Assembly: GCA_047608075.1 (NCBI GenBank)
Contig: JBLKRX010000001.1
Location: 276,414-340,413 of the forward strand
Source of the DNA: Ferdinandcohnia humi_A
GTDB taxonomy: Bacteria; Bacillota; Bacilli; Bacillales; Bacillaceae_L
Direction of reading: 5' to 3'
Length of the DNA: 64,000 bases
Every line of letters starts with the position of its first letter. Within the stretch, counting starts at the first letter, position 1. Made by a program: the position numbers and the translations under genes. Below are positions 54,113 through 62,523 of the stretch, one piece after another. The notes under the pieces are model-generated. The model was not told the origin of the DNA and searched no databases. It saw nothing but the letters and a program-made list of their open reading frames with translations.

Positions 54113-54155
54113 ATTGTAAATGTACAGATGGTAGTTAACTGTGACAGAAATCACA
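54113..54155 (-). promoter_or_regulatory. Fnr box and -10 for the NarI-like gene
   Basis: TGTGACAGAAATCACA at 54140-54155 is a perfect TGTGA-N6-TCACA palindrome. The minus-strand hexamer TACAAT at 54118-54113 places the box centre at about -41.5, the class II activator position for Fnr. Confidence 0.85.
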
Positions 54156-54216
54156 ACTTAGACACATTTCCGCCAAAAAATTGACATAATTTTGTTGTGT
54201 AATGACTTGATAGTAA

Positions 54217-54242
54217 AATAACCACCCGATTGGGTGGTTATT
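54217..54242 (-). terminator. Terminator of the moeA-moaD operon
   Basis: The stem AATAACCACCC / GGGTGGTTATT has a four-base loop, just after moaD. Confidence 0.82.
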
Positions 54243-54262
54243 TCTTATAGATACTTTTGAAC

Positions 54263-54496
54263 TTACCCGCCACTTACTGGTGGGATTAAGGCAACAATGT
54301 CACCGTTTTTGATGATCTCATCCTCTGTTGCATATTCTTCATTAATCGCAAACATGATTTGATCAAGGTTTTTAAATTGATACTCTTCCTTTAGCTTTTG
54401 TTTAAGGGATTTAATAGATATTTGGTCAACATCAAGAGTGAGTTTCTCCATACCAGCAATTTCTTGAAGATGCGCAAAAAATAAAACGGTAATCAT
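54263..54496 (-). CDS. moaD: Molybdopterin synthase small subunit MoaD
   Basis: Ubiquitin-like sulfur carrier of molybdopterin synthase, 77 aa. The C-terminus ends in the required Gly-Gly (IPPVSGG), which carries the thiocarboxylate. ITVLFFAHLQEIAGMEKLTLDV is the usual first strand and helix. It overlaps moaE by four bases, so the two subunits are made together. Confidence 0.95.
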   Translation of the reverse strand: MITVLFFAHLQEIAGMEKLTLDVDQISIKSLKQKLKEEYQFKNLDQIMFAINEEYATEDEIIKNGDIVALIPPVSGG

Positions 54497-54969
54497 ACTA
54501 AATCTTCCTCCTCAGGTTTGCCGGTTGGGTATCGTTTCGTTTCTAGCTGATCACCAATCCACATTTCTCCGTCTTCCCAATGCTCTTTTTTCCAAATGGG
54601 TACAATTTGTTTAATACGTTCAATCGCATATTCATTTGCGTCATACGCATCCTTCCGATGCGGAGTTGATACCGCAATGACAACCGCAATTTCAGAAATA
54701 TCAAGCCTTCCTATACGATGAGTAATGGCTGTTATAGCATCCGGCCACTTCTCGGATATTTCTTGTCCAATTTGGGCCAATTTTTTTACTGCCATTGGTA
54801 TATACGCGTCGTACTCTAAATATAACGTTCGTTTTCCCTTTGTAAATTCACGGACCGTTCCCGTGAAAGTGGTTATGGCACCAGCCTCACGTCTAATTAC
54901 TTTATTTGTGACCTCTTCAATATTTATCGGGTCTTTTGTAATCTTAAACAATTCATTTTGGTTCATCAT
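54493..54969 (-). CDS. moaE: Molybdopterin synthase catalytic subunit MoaE
   Basis: Converts precursor Z (cPMP) to molybdopterin with MoaD. AGAITTFTGTVREFTKGKRTLYLEYDAY, HRIGRLDISEIAVVIAVSTPHRKDAYDA and the catalytic-lysine region PIWKKEHWEDGEMW are family hallmarks. The length is 158 aa. It overlaps mobB by 17 bp and moaD by 4 bp. Confidence 0.95.
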   Translation of the reverse strand: MMNQNELFKITKDPINIEEVTNKVIRREAGAITTFTGTVREFTKGKRTLYLEYDAYIPMAVKKLAQIGQEISEKWPDAITAITHRIGRLDISEIAVVIAVSTPHRKDAYDANEYAIERIKQIVPIWKKEHWEDGEMWIGDQLETKRYPTGKPEEEDLV

Positions 54970-55477
54970 TTACCTCACTGCTTCTAAATAACCATTTCAA
55001 TACTTCTGCATCTTCATTTATCGGAAATAAAGCATAAGTCGTTTCTATTGGTATCCATGAAACAACTCCTACAATATTCGTTACACAAGTAAGTAATTCA
55101 ATATCACTTTTACTTCGTATTAAAACAATTTTTGGATAGTTTTCTGTTTTATACCCTTCAACAAGTATCATATCATGTTCGAAGTAATTATACAGCTGTA
55201 GTAGCTTCTCAAGTTTCCAGTCATTAGTGCTTGCTTCAAGTTGAAGGGACCCTCCACCTTCAACAACTGAAACAATAGCACCTGCTTTTCGATGTCTTAC
55301 AGAATCCTTGTTATAAGTTACTGTATCAAGAATGGTATGATGTCCGTGGTGTTTAAGGGTAGCAATTTTATATCCTTCCTCAGACCCCTTTTGCACAATC
55401 TTTTCTACAAGTGTTGTTTTTCCACTATTTTGGTATCCTACAATCTGTAAAATTGGAAATCTTATGCCCAAGGCCAC
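54953..55477 (-). CDS. mobB: Molybdopterin-guanine dinucleotide biosynthesis adaptor MobB
   Basis: P-loop GTP-binding protein assisting guanine dinucleotide attachment to Moco. The Walker A is GYQNSGKTT near residues 14-22, followed by ATLKHHGHH and MILVEGYKTENYPKIVLIR, as in MobB. The length is 174 aa. It overlaps moeA by 16 bp and moaE by 17 bp. Confidence 0.94.
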   Translation of the reverse strand: MALGIRFPILQIVGYQNSGKTTLVEKIVQKGSEEGYKIATLKHHGHHTILDTVTYNKDSVRHRKAGAIVSVVEGGGSLQLEASTNDWKLEKLLQLYNYFEHDMILVEGYKTENYPKIVLIRSKSDIELLTCVTNIVGVVSWIPIETTYALFPINEDAEVLKWLFRSSEVNDEPK

Positions 55478-56730
55478 TTACTTCCTTCCTGGTCCTCTAG
55501 ATAGAGTACATCTACTTCCATTCCTCTACCGTATCCACGTGTGCCTCCAGGTAGTATCATTAGTGCATTAGCACCTGCTAACGATGACACTACATTCGAT
55601 TTATCAAGTCCACTCGGGGTAACGCTAACCTTGCCCTCATCAAAGCCTATCGTGCTCCTTACAAAACGAGTAAATGGATTTGGTTTTGGAAAATCTGCAT
55701 GTAATACTGCTTTGATTTTTTGTAAGTGTGGCTTGTTAGAGAATAAGCGGGTCCGTATAACTGGTCTAGCTAATAGTTCAAAGCCTACATAACATGCTGA
55801 TGGATTACCTGATAAACCATATAGCAGCTTCCCATTCAATTGTGCTACTGTTGTTACACTCCCAGGTCTCATTGCAATTTTATTAAAAAGTACTTCAGCT
55901 CCTAATTTCTCATAGATTGCTGGAAGATAATCATAATCCCCTACAGAGACTCCTCCTGTTGTAATGAGGATATCAACTTGGTCAATTGCATTTCGTATGG
56001 CTTCAAAACACAACTCAAAATTATCTGGAAGTTTGCCAAAATACTTCGGCTCTGCCCCGGCTCTTTGGATTTGGGCACTAACCATAAATGCATTACTATT
56101 ACGTATTTTACCTGGTACAAGGGCTTCATCCACATCAAGTAATTCCGTTCCAGTTGCATAAATACCAACTATCGGCCTTTTGGCAACAGTTACTTGATGA
56201 TAACCAAAGGTAGCTAATAGGGCTTTAATCCCAGGGTTTATATGTGTGCCTTTTTTTACTAATACCGAACCTTTTGCTACGTCTTCACCTTGAAAGGAAA
56301 CATTGTCCCCGGATTTAAATGGTCTTTTTATAACCATATACTTCTTCCCGTCCCGTTCAAGTTCAGTAGTTAATTCTAACATGACAACTGCATCACATTC
56401 TTCAGGCATTTGTGCACCTGTCATAATCCTAATCGCCTGGTATGCTCCAACCTGCTTTGTAGCAACTGACCCGGCTCCAATTTCTTCAACAACCTCGAAC
56501 TCAATCGGGTTTTCCTGTCCTGCATCCTTTGTATCAATCGCTCGTACTGCAAACCCATCATACGGAGAACGGTCAAAATGAGGAACATCGTGATCAGCTA
56601 TTAAATCCTCCGCTAAGAACCTACCATAGCTAGCTTCTATAGGTATTATTTCATTCTCTCCCTCAACTGCAAATTGCATCACTCTTGATACAGCCTCTGG
56701 TACTGGTATCGGAGTTCGTCTTTCAACCAT
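55462..56730 (-). CDS. moeA: Molybdopterin molybdotransferase MoeA
   Basis: Inserts molybdate into adenylylated molybdopterin. Visible motifs are DVPHFDRSPYDGFAVRA, RIMTGAQMPEECDAVVMLE, the MPT-binding ITTGGVSVGDYDYLP and the LSGNPSACYVGFELLARP segment. Length is normal. The ATG at 56730 (VERRTPIPV) is used; a GTG three codons earlier is possible. It is the first gene of moeA-mobB-moaE-moaD, supplying cofactor for nitrate reductase or other molybdoenzymes encoded outside the window. Confidence 0.95.
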   Translation of the reverse strand: MVERRTPIPVPEAVSRVMQFAVEGENEIIPIEASYGRFLAEDLIADHDVPHFDRSPYDGFAVRAIDTKDAGQENPIEFEVVEEIGAGSVATKQVGAYQAIRIMTGAQMPEECDAVVMLELTTELERDGKKYMVIKRPFKSGDNVSFQGEDVAKGSVLVKKGTHINPGIKALLATFGYHQVTVAKRPIVGIYATGTELLDVDEALVPGKIRNSNAFMVSAQIQRAGAEPKYFGKLPDNFELCFEAIRNAIDQVDILITTGGVSVGDYDYLPAIYEKLGAEVLFNKIAMRPGSVTTVAQLNGKLLYGLSGNPSACYVGFELLARPVIRTRLFSNKPHLQKIKAVLHADFPKPNPFTRFVRSTIGFDEGKVSVTPSGLDKSNVVSSLAGANALMILPGGTRGYGRGMEVDVLYLEDQEGSKWPWA

Positions 56731-56787
56731 ATTCTTCACTCACTTTTTCTGCTTTTTACCTATTGTAGTATATTTACGTAAAAACGA

Positions 56788-57066
56788 CTACTTTCTTGTA
56801 GTGATTTCATTAAGCTGGATAATCCCTTCCTCGAGCTAATCCTCAACCACTTTTTCATCCGTAATATGCTGTATAATTAAGCTATTTTCTTCATTAAATC
56901 ATTCCTTTGTATTTGAGATTTGATCCATTACTTCCTAGAAGTACATTTTCTTCCTGAATTGTTTCTAAAACAGACTGTACTAACTCTTGTACTCAATAAG
57001 TAACTGACTGAATTTAAGCTATTTAAGTAAAGATTTAAGATCAAACATTCCTCCACATCTTCCCAT
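56788..57066 (-). pseudogene. Possible decayed gene upstream of moeA
   Basis: The minus strand contains coherent protein-like pieces in different frames: MGRCGGMFDLKSLLK, then VQELVQSVLETIQEENVLLG and SNGSNLKYKGMI, then NEENSLIIQHITDEKVVED, an in-frame TAG, and LEEGIIQLNEITTRK. At least two frame changes and several stops separate them. The amphipathic, lysine- and glutamate-rich character looks like former coding sequence, but the family is not recognised and chance cannot be excluded. Confidence 0.35.
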
Positions 57067-57157
57067 AAGCATACTATTCATATCCTAATGTATCAAACTT
57101 CTACTACATAATTATGTGAACAAAATCACTATCGGAATAGTAAATTCTAGATTCAAG

Positions 57158-57200
57158 TGTGATTCGAATCACCTCATCTACTACCTAAACAAGATATCCT
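57158..57200 (+). promoter_or_regulatory. Fnr box and -10 for ric
   Basis: TGTGATTCGAATCACC at 57158-57173 matches TGTGA-N6-TCACA except for the last base. TATCCT at 57195-57200 places the start near 57207 and the box centre at about -41.5. Confidence 0.82.
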
Positions 57201-57233
57201 ATACATAGAAACAAAAACTAGGAGGTACGAATA

Positions 57234-57941
57234 ATGGAACATACATTTAAAGAACAAGATATTATAGGAGAAATTGTTACAAAATTTCCAAAGGCTGGTG
57301 ACCTTTTCAAGGCATATCGAATTGATTTTTGCTGTGGTGGAAACCGTCCTTTACTTGAAGCAATTGAAGAAAAAAACCTTTCTAAGATAGAGGTATTAAC
57401 AAAGTTAAATACTCTTTATACTGAAATGAAAGTATTGAATGAAACCACAATTAATTGGCAGGAAGCAAGTTATTCAGAGCTAATCGATCATATTTTAAAT
57501 AAGCATCATCGATATCTAAATGAAGAGCTTCCACAGCTTAGCCCTTATGTAACAAAGGTTCTTCGTGTTCATGGTGCTCAACACCCACACCTTGCAAGAG
57601 TCCATACTTTGTTTAATCAATTAAAAGCAGAGCTTGAAAAGCATACAATAAAAGAAGAAACCGATTCCTTCCCACTAATCTTACAATTTGAAAAACAACC
57701 TACTGAAGAGAACCATCTTTTAGTAAAAAAACACGTAGCAGAACTAGAGGATGACCATGATGAAGCTGGAAACATCATCAAGGAAATCCGCGATATTACA
57801 AATGACTTCACACCACCTCTTGGTGCTTGTGGAACTTATCGTCTAGTTTATCAGCGTCTAGAAGCATTGGAAGCAGATTTATTCCAGCACATCCATCTAG
57901 AAAACAACATCCTGTTTCCACGAGCATCTGTCGCAAATTAG
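57234..57941 (+). CDS. ric: Iron-sulfur cluster repair di-iron protein (RIC/ScdA/YtfE)
   Basis: Repairs iron-sulfur clusters damaged by nitric oxide or oxidants. The N-terminal ScdA domain carries DFCCGG at residues 31-36. The hemerythrin-like four-helix domain supplies di-iron ligands in LNKHHRYL, HGAQHPHLARVH, KHTIKEETDSF, HVAELEDDHDEAG and HIHLENNILFPR. The length is 235 aa. The ATG follows CTAGGAGGTACGAATA. An Fnr-type promoter precedes it, linking expression to anaerobic nitrogen-oxide metabolism. Confidence 0.95.
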   Translation: MEHTFKEQDIIGEIVTKFPKAGDLFKAYRIDFCCGGNRPLLEAIEEKNLSKIEVLTKLNTLYTEMKVLNETTINWQEASYSELIDHILNKHHRYLNEELPQLSPYVTKVLRVHGAQHPHLARVHTLFNQLKAELEKHTIKEETDSFPLILQFEKQPTEENHLLVKKHVAELEDDHDEAGNIIKEIRDITNDFTPPLGACGTYRLVYQRLEALEADLFQHIHLENNILFPRASVAN

Positions 57942-57980
57942 TTAAAATAGTTGAAATGGCTGTTTATAAGCCCCTTCAAT

Positions 57981-58026
57981 AAAAAAGTAGCAACCAAAAA
58001 TTCATCATTATTAGTTGCTACTTTTT
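57981..58026 (+). terminator. Terminator of ric
   Basis: The stem AAAAAGTAGCAAC / GTTGCTACTTTTT has a loop of about 19 bases and T-runs on both sides. Confidence 0.8.
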
Positions 58027-58235
58027 AGTTAGTCTGTATTCAGATAACCACCAAATTATGTCAACTTGAGCTTATCAGAGTATGATTCACTTTGGATAAG
58101 TTCAAGATCATTGCTACGAATCCTTTCTGAATAAGCAGTATTAAGACTACCACCATTGCATTTCAATTCATCCTGTCCAAATAAGACTGCCATTCAAACT
58201 TCGCCTTTCTATCGAATACTCTTTCTTTCCGATAA

Positions 58236-58467
58236 GAAAAGCGCAAGCACCTTGTAAGAGGAACGTCAACTAAGAACCGCCATGTCCTGTGGTGAACGTT
58301 GACGTCAGCGCGTCCTTTGCAAGTCCGACAAGCAAATGTTTGTTACAAAAAAAGTTGCTCTTTGACTTTCCATTGCGATGTGTTTTTGACCCCGAGCGGG
58401 TAGGCCACTAGCGCTAGACAGTGGAATCTATGTTCAAAATTTTATACTTTCTTTACTTTCAAAAAAA
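58236..58467 (+). repeat. Family 2 repeat, long variant
   Basis: It begins AAAGCGCAAGCACCTTGTAAG, contains the 60-bp inner block (GAACGTCAACTAAG, GTGAACGTTGACGTC) seen also at 42728, then CAAGTCCGACAAGC, AAAGTTGCTCTTTGACTTT and TTTTTGACCCC. Its tail from 58398 is nearly identical to 13781-13850 and likewise ends at a terminator. Confidence 0.75.
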
Positions 58468-58497
58468 CGATTGAGCAGGACAACCCACTCAATCGTC
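58467..58497 (-). terminator. Terminator of narK
   Basis: ACGATTGAG / CTCAATCGT with a loop of about 12 bases lies just past the narK stop, followed by TTTTTTTG on the minus strand. Confidence 0.75.
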
Positions 58498-58500
58498 GTT

Positions 58501-59682
58501 TTATTTAACTAGATCTAATTCATATGCACTTTGCTTTTGTTTTTTATCAAAGACTACTTTATTGATAAGTAAGCAAACAATTGCTAAAACTCCTAATAGA
58601 ACAAAACCTAATACGTAACTACCTGTCATATCCTTAACAATTCCCATTAAAATTGGTGGGAAGAAGCCGCCTAGACCTCCCCAAGCGCCTACGATACCCG
58701 TCACAGCCCCTGTTTCCTTAGGGAATAATTGAGGAACTAACTTGAATACAGAACCATTTCCTAAACCAGCCATTGCTGCAATGAAGAGACATGCAATTGT
58801 CATGATAATAATACTATTCATTCCGATCACAATTGTTGCTGCTCCAATTGCAAACCCAATATATACAAAGGTTAATATTTTTCCTGCCCCAACTTTATCA
58901 GCTAAAATACCACCTACTGGTCTAATCAAAGTTGCAACAACTACAAAGCCTGCTGCACGAAGACCTGCATCAACAGGAGTTAAGCCATAAAGGTCTGTTA
59001 ATAAAGATGGAAGATATATACCTAAAGCCACAAATGAGCCAAAAGTTAGAAAATAAAAGAGTGAAAGTGTCCAAGTATTTTTATACTTTAAAACTGATAA
59101 AGCACTTAACATTGTTTTTTGTTCTTTTGGTTTCGGAGTTTCAGGTGTTAAGAACCAAACCATAATCATCATGAGCACAACTGGTATAATTAGTCCCCAA
59201 AATGCCCATTGCACTCCAAATGACACTGCAATTGTAGGAATTGTAAAACCCGCAATCGCCGTTCCGATATTCCCCATCCCATTTATTCCAAGGGCTGTGC
59301 CTTGCTTTTCAGGAGGAGTTAACTTGGACACAAAAGCAATTGAAATAGCAAAAGATGTCCCTGCCATACCAATAAAGAAAGCCCAAAACATTAAAGCACC
59401 AATACTATTTGCAAAACCTGCACCAAAAAGTGGGATAATCAAAAATGCAAACAGTAGCGTAAACATTTTTCTACCACCATATCGATCAGTTAAGATACCC
59501 AGTGGTATACGCATAACAGAACCGAGTAAAACCGGAATGGCTACTAGAATGCTTTTTTGAGTTGATGTTAGGTGATACATTTCTTGAAATGTGCTTGCCA
59601 ATGGAGAAATAACGGACCATACTGCAAATGCAAATGCCATTCCAAAGGTTGTAATTGGTAAAACAAGTTTTTGTTTATTCAT
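58501..59682 (-). CDS. narK: Nitrate/nitrite transporter NarK (MFS)
   Basis: Major facilitator membrane protein with about 12 helices. NNP-family nitrate signatures are visible: AISIAFVSKLTPPEKQGTALGINGMGNIG and the glycine-rich GIVGAWGGLGGFFPP near residue 340. PLGILTDRYGGRKMF is the MFS loop 2-3 motif. The ATG at 59682 behind GAGGTGGAAGTC is used; an upstream extension of 33 codons overlaps the promoter and is rejected. It would import nitrate or exchange nitrite. Its promoter has a perfect Fnr box. Confidence 0.92.
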   Translation of the reverse strand: MNKQKLVLPITTFGMAFAFAVWSVISPLASTFQEMYHLTSTQKSILVAIPVLLGSVMRIPLGILTDRYGGRKMFTLLFAFLIIPLFGAGFANSIGALMFWAFFIGMAGTSFAISIAFVSKLTPPEKQGTALGINGMGNIGTAIAGFTIPTIAVSFGVQWAFWGLIIPVVLMMIMVWFLTPETPKPKEQKTMLSALSVLKYKNTWTLSLFYFLTFGSFVALGIYLPSLLTDLYGLTPVDAGLRAAGFVVVATLIRPVGGILADKVGAGKILTFVYIGFAIGAATIVIGMNSIIIMTIACLFIAAMAGLGNGSVFKLVPQLFPKETGAVTGIVGAWGGLGGFFPPILMGIVKDMTGSYVLGFVLLGVLAIVCLLINKVVFDKKQKQSAYELDLVK

Positions 59683-59721
59683 GACTTCCACCTCTATTAG
59701 TGAAATTATTTTGTTATCACT

Positions 59722-59764
59722 ATCATAGAGGCAGACAAGAATTAAAATTGTGATGTTTATCACA
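59722..59764 (-). promoter_or_regulatory. Fnr box and -10 for narK
   Basis: TGTGATGTTTATCACA at 59749-59764 is a perfect Fnr palindrome. The minus-strand TATGAT at 59727-59722 puts the box centre at about -41.5. Confidence 0.88.
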
Positions 59765-59814
59765 TTTTTATCCAGTGTCAATTTTCCGTCAAATCTTTTT
59801 GACTAAATTTAGAA

Positions 59815-60411
59815 TTAGTTATTTAGTTCTTGACTAAAAAATCTCACGTTAGGGTTTTGCTTTCCAATAAAGGGACGAACGACAATACAAATACTAATGA
59901 AAAGTCCAACAGCAAATAGAGATTTACCAAGTTGTTGTTGAGCAGTAACTAGATAATTGTTACATAGTCTCACTGGTGATACCCAATAAAGCCAGCTCAT
60001 AACAAAAATCATTGATAATCCGTTTGTCCATATAAAGGCTTTGCTAATAGGACCAAGTGATCGCCAGCTATGATACAATGAAATACCTGCAAGAAAAGAT
60101 AGACTTGTATATTTCGCAAACTCCATTAAAGGTGCATTTAGTGCTGCATCAATGGATCTAGGTAAGCACCAATACCCAACAATGAAGACTGTTAGTAATA
60201 TCCCAGCAAGCCCATTTTCATTATAGTGTTGAATTAACTTTTGAGATTTTTCAGGTAAACCTTTCCCTATATGGTATCCACCGAACAATAATAAAGGGAA
60301 TTGGACTAGCATAGTTCCTACCATGGTAGATTCTATAAATGCTCTACTAATCGGAAGTGACAGTAGTAGAATAATTGAAAAACCTAAAAAAATCGATTGA
60401 AAGCGATTCAT
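59815..60411 (-). CDS. Membrane protein of the sNOR cluster (orf1 type)
   Basis: A protein of about 198 aa with five or six hydrophobic segments. Conspicuous conserved-looking polar spots within the membrane part are YWCLPRSIDAALNAP and SPVRLCNNYLVTAQQQLGKSLF, which could bind metal or heme. It is the last of four closely spaced genes (8 bp after senC). In sNOR clusters of ammonia oxidisers a membrane protein called orf1 has the same place, so an assembly or accessory role is inferred. The ATG at 60411 is used behind GAGGTGACTTG. Confidence 0.7.
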   Translation of the reverse strand: MNRFQSIFLGFSIILLLSLPISRAFIESTMVGTMLVQFPLLLFGGYHIGKGLPEKSQKLIQHYNENGLAGILLTVFIVGYWCLPRSIDAALNAPLMEFAKYTSLSFLAGISLYHSWRSLGPISKAFIWTNGLSMIFVMSWLYWVSPVRLCNNYLVTAQQQLGKSLFAVGLFISICIVVRPFIGKQNPNVRFFSQELNN

Positions 60412-60422
60412 CAAGTCACCTC

Positions 60423-61028
60423 TTAAAATAAAAACGAATCTAAATACTCCACTACAGACTGTGGTGATTGATAGTCAAAAATGTTCGTTAGCCTTCCATC
60501 AGGTGCTACCAGATAGAACGCTGAATTATGTTCATACCCCCCAAATTCGTTTGGTATGACTATGACTTCTAAAGACTCTAATAATTTTGATAGTTGTTCT
60601 TGATCCTGGATAGTAACCATTTTCCACAACTCACCATCTGCTCCAAAATATTCTGAGTAAGTCTTGAGGGTTGCAGGAGTATCCTTTTCAGGATCAAAGC
60701 TTATGCTTAAAAGAACGACATCTTTCCCCAGTACATGCCTTGGAATATTTTCATAGATTTCTGCGAAATTCCTTTCTAGAACAGGGCATACATCCCCACA
60801 GGACGTAAACATAAAGGTTATTAACACATATTTCCCTGTTACATCTTGTACTGTAAACTTTTCTCCATCGGAATCAATAAATGTCGCAGAAGGGAGAGAA
60901 GGTTTTTCCCTCTCCAAAGTAAGAAATCTAGCAGACTCAGCAGTAAAAGCTTGAAAACCATCGGTGCCTATCCAAAGGATTGCAAAGCCTACAAAAATGC
61001 TCATCATAATTCCAATACTATTACGCAT
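60423..61028 (-). CDS. senC: SCO1/SenC copper chaperone
   Basis: Thioredoxin-fold copper chaperone for CuA assembly, membrane-anchored by a first helix (IGIMMSIFVGFAILWIGT). The copper site shows the CxxxC motif in FTSCGDVCPVLERNF and the distal His in YEHNSAFYLVAPDG. The length of 201 aa is standard. It overlaps the end of subunit I by eight bases, so it is cotranslated with the enzyme whose CuA centre it probably fills. Confidence 0.92.
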   Translation of the reverse strand: MRNSIGIMMSIFVGFAILWIGTDGFQAFTAESARFLTLEREKPSLPSATFIDSDGEKFTVQDVTGKYVLITFMFTSCGDVCPVLERNFAEIYENIPRHVLGKDVVLLSISFDPEKDTPATLKTYSEYFGADGELWKMVTIQDQEQLSKLLESLEVIVIPNEFGGYEHNSAFYLVAPDGRLTNIFDYQSPQSVVEYLDSFLF

Positions 61029-62505
61029 GGTGACCTGGACCTATTTTTTCTTCTAACTTGCTATTTAGTGATCTCGAAAAGTTCCAAAAACGAGTTACGA
61101 ACGTTACTACTGCTAGAATGACAAAGATTCCAAACACAGCGCCCATGCGATCATACTGTATCCATTCTGGAAAATGTTCTGCCCATCTTCTTGGCGCACT
61201 TACCTTTCCAGAGAAAAGAAAGGAACCACATAATGCCATAAAAAACATGACATATACCCAAAAGCTTATAGCATCAACCGAATTTTCTTTTCCTTTCCCA
61301 TTAACCCTTGCTAGGTAATACATAAATCCGAATAACATGGCTGTTGCGCCTAATCCCATATACATATGGAAATGACCTGGAACCCATTTAGTATTATGCA
61401 TAACATGGTTTATAACAATTGTTGCATCAACTATCGCTGGAATAACACCGAGGACCCAACCAAACATAGATAAAAATATAAACGATGAGGCGATATCCCA
61501 TTTGATACCTGAACGATATACGATCATAAGTGCACCATATGCTGTTACGACTAATACAGGAAGTCCATTTGCATACGAGAGAGCTTGTCCCATAATGATC
61601 ATCCACTTTGGCATTGCAAAATCCATTAATAGGTGATGTGGATAAATGATAATTGTAAACAGTGTAGAACAATTCCAGGCAATTAAAAACGGACGATTTG
61701 CCTTCCAAGGGCGATTTGTATATTGGGACAAAATCTCATAAACTGCTATAACACCCATATAAATTATTGAGTTTGCAAAAATATGACCGAATGCATATGT
61801 TAAGTTTTTAGCGAGTAGAGGATCAATTTTTACTGATGGAATAACCATATTAATAAGACTCATTACTAATACAGTCGCACCCGCTAATAAAGCTGTAATA
61901 TTTACGATTGAAACCATCGTGCTTGCAACAACTGCTGCTGGGGGACCATATCCTTTTTCTCTACCAAATACGATTGACCAGCCTAAACCTCCACCTAAGC
62001 TTCCATATTCCTTAATGATAGCCCTAGCAACATCTAAAAATAGTAATAAGAAGCCAATTCCTATGAGAAGCATTCCAAATAGATACAGAACAGCTCCTTC
62101 GACTGCCCATCCTCCAGCAGATATTGCTGGTAAAGGATATAAGAAAGTCCATCCACCGGCAAAATCATAAACAAATATACCAGTTAATACGAGGACTACA
62201 CCTAAAATAAAAAATATGAAATTTGCTATAAAAATTCCTTTACTTAATTGAATATATTTACTTAAGAAGTACCACATTACAGCAGCTGCCGCCAGCGCCG
62301 CAGAGCCAACCATACCTGTTCCATGAACAGTTAGAATTTCATAAAAAAAACCAGGGTCCACATCAATCATCTTACCTTGTGCTAAAAGCATTAATACCCC
62401 AAATACCATCATCAACAAGATTACGAGACTTCCTGTGAGGAGATACATCACAAGTGTCCGATTCTTGGAAATATCCTTTTCAGCTTTTGATATTACTATA
62501 GACAT
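61021..62505 (-). CDS. norY: Heme-copper subunit I, sNOR-type nitric oxide reductase
   Basis: A membrane protein of 494 aa with about 12 helices. Low-spin heme ligands are His61 (LTVHGTGMVG) and His380; the high-spin heme ligand is His378 (WVPGHFHMYMG). Copper or iron ligands are His241, His290 and His291 (IYPHHLLMD). The residue four after His241, which is Tyr in ba3 and aa3 oxidases and Glu in cNOR, is Asn245 (GHIFANSIIY). Lacking the catalytic Tyr, it should not be a normal O2 reductase. With the neighbouring CuA subunit, SenC and orf1 it fits the sNOR group. The ATG follows GAGGGGAGAAG. Confidence 0.82.
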   Translation of the reverse strand: MSIVISKAEKDISKNRTLVMYLLTGSLVILLMMVFGVLMLLAQGKMIDVDPGFFYEILTVHGTGMVGSAALAAAAVMWYFLSKYIQLSKGIFIANFIFFILGVVLVLTGIFVYDFAGGWTFLYPLPAISAGGWAVEGAVLYLFGMLLIGIGFLLLFLDVARAIIKEYGSLGGGLGWSIVFGREKGYGPPAAVVASTMVSIVNITALLAGATVLVMSLINMVIPSVKIDPLLAKNLTYAFGHIFANSIIYMGVIAVYEILSQYTNRPWKANRPFLIAWNCSTLFTIIIYPHHLLMDFAMPKWMIIMGQALSYANGLPVLVVTAYGALMIVYRSGIKWDIASSFIFLSMFGWVLGVIPAIVDATIVINHVMHNTKWVPGHFHMYMGLGATAMLFGFMYYLARVNGKGKENSVDAISFWVYVMFFMALCGSFLFSGKVSAPRRWAEHFPEWIQYDRMGAVFGIFVILAVVTFVTRFWNFSRSLNSKLEEKIGPGHHA

Positions 62506-62523
62506 TGTTAACTTCTCCCCTCG

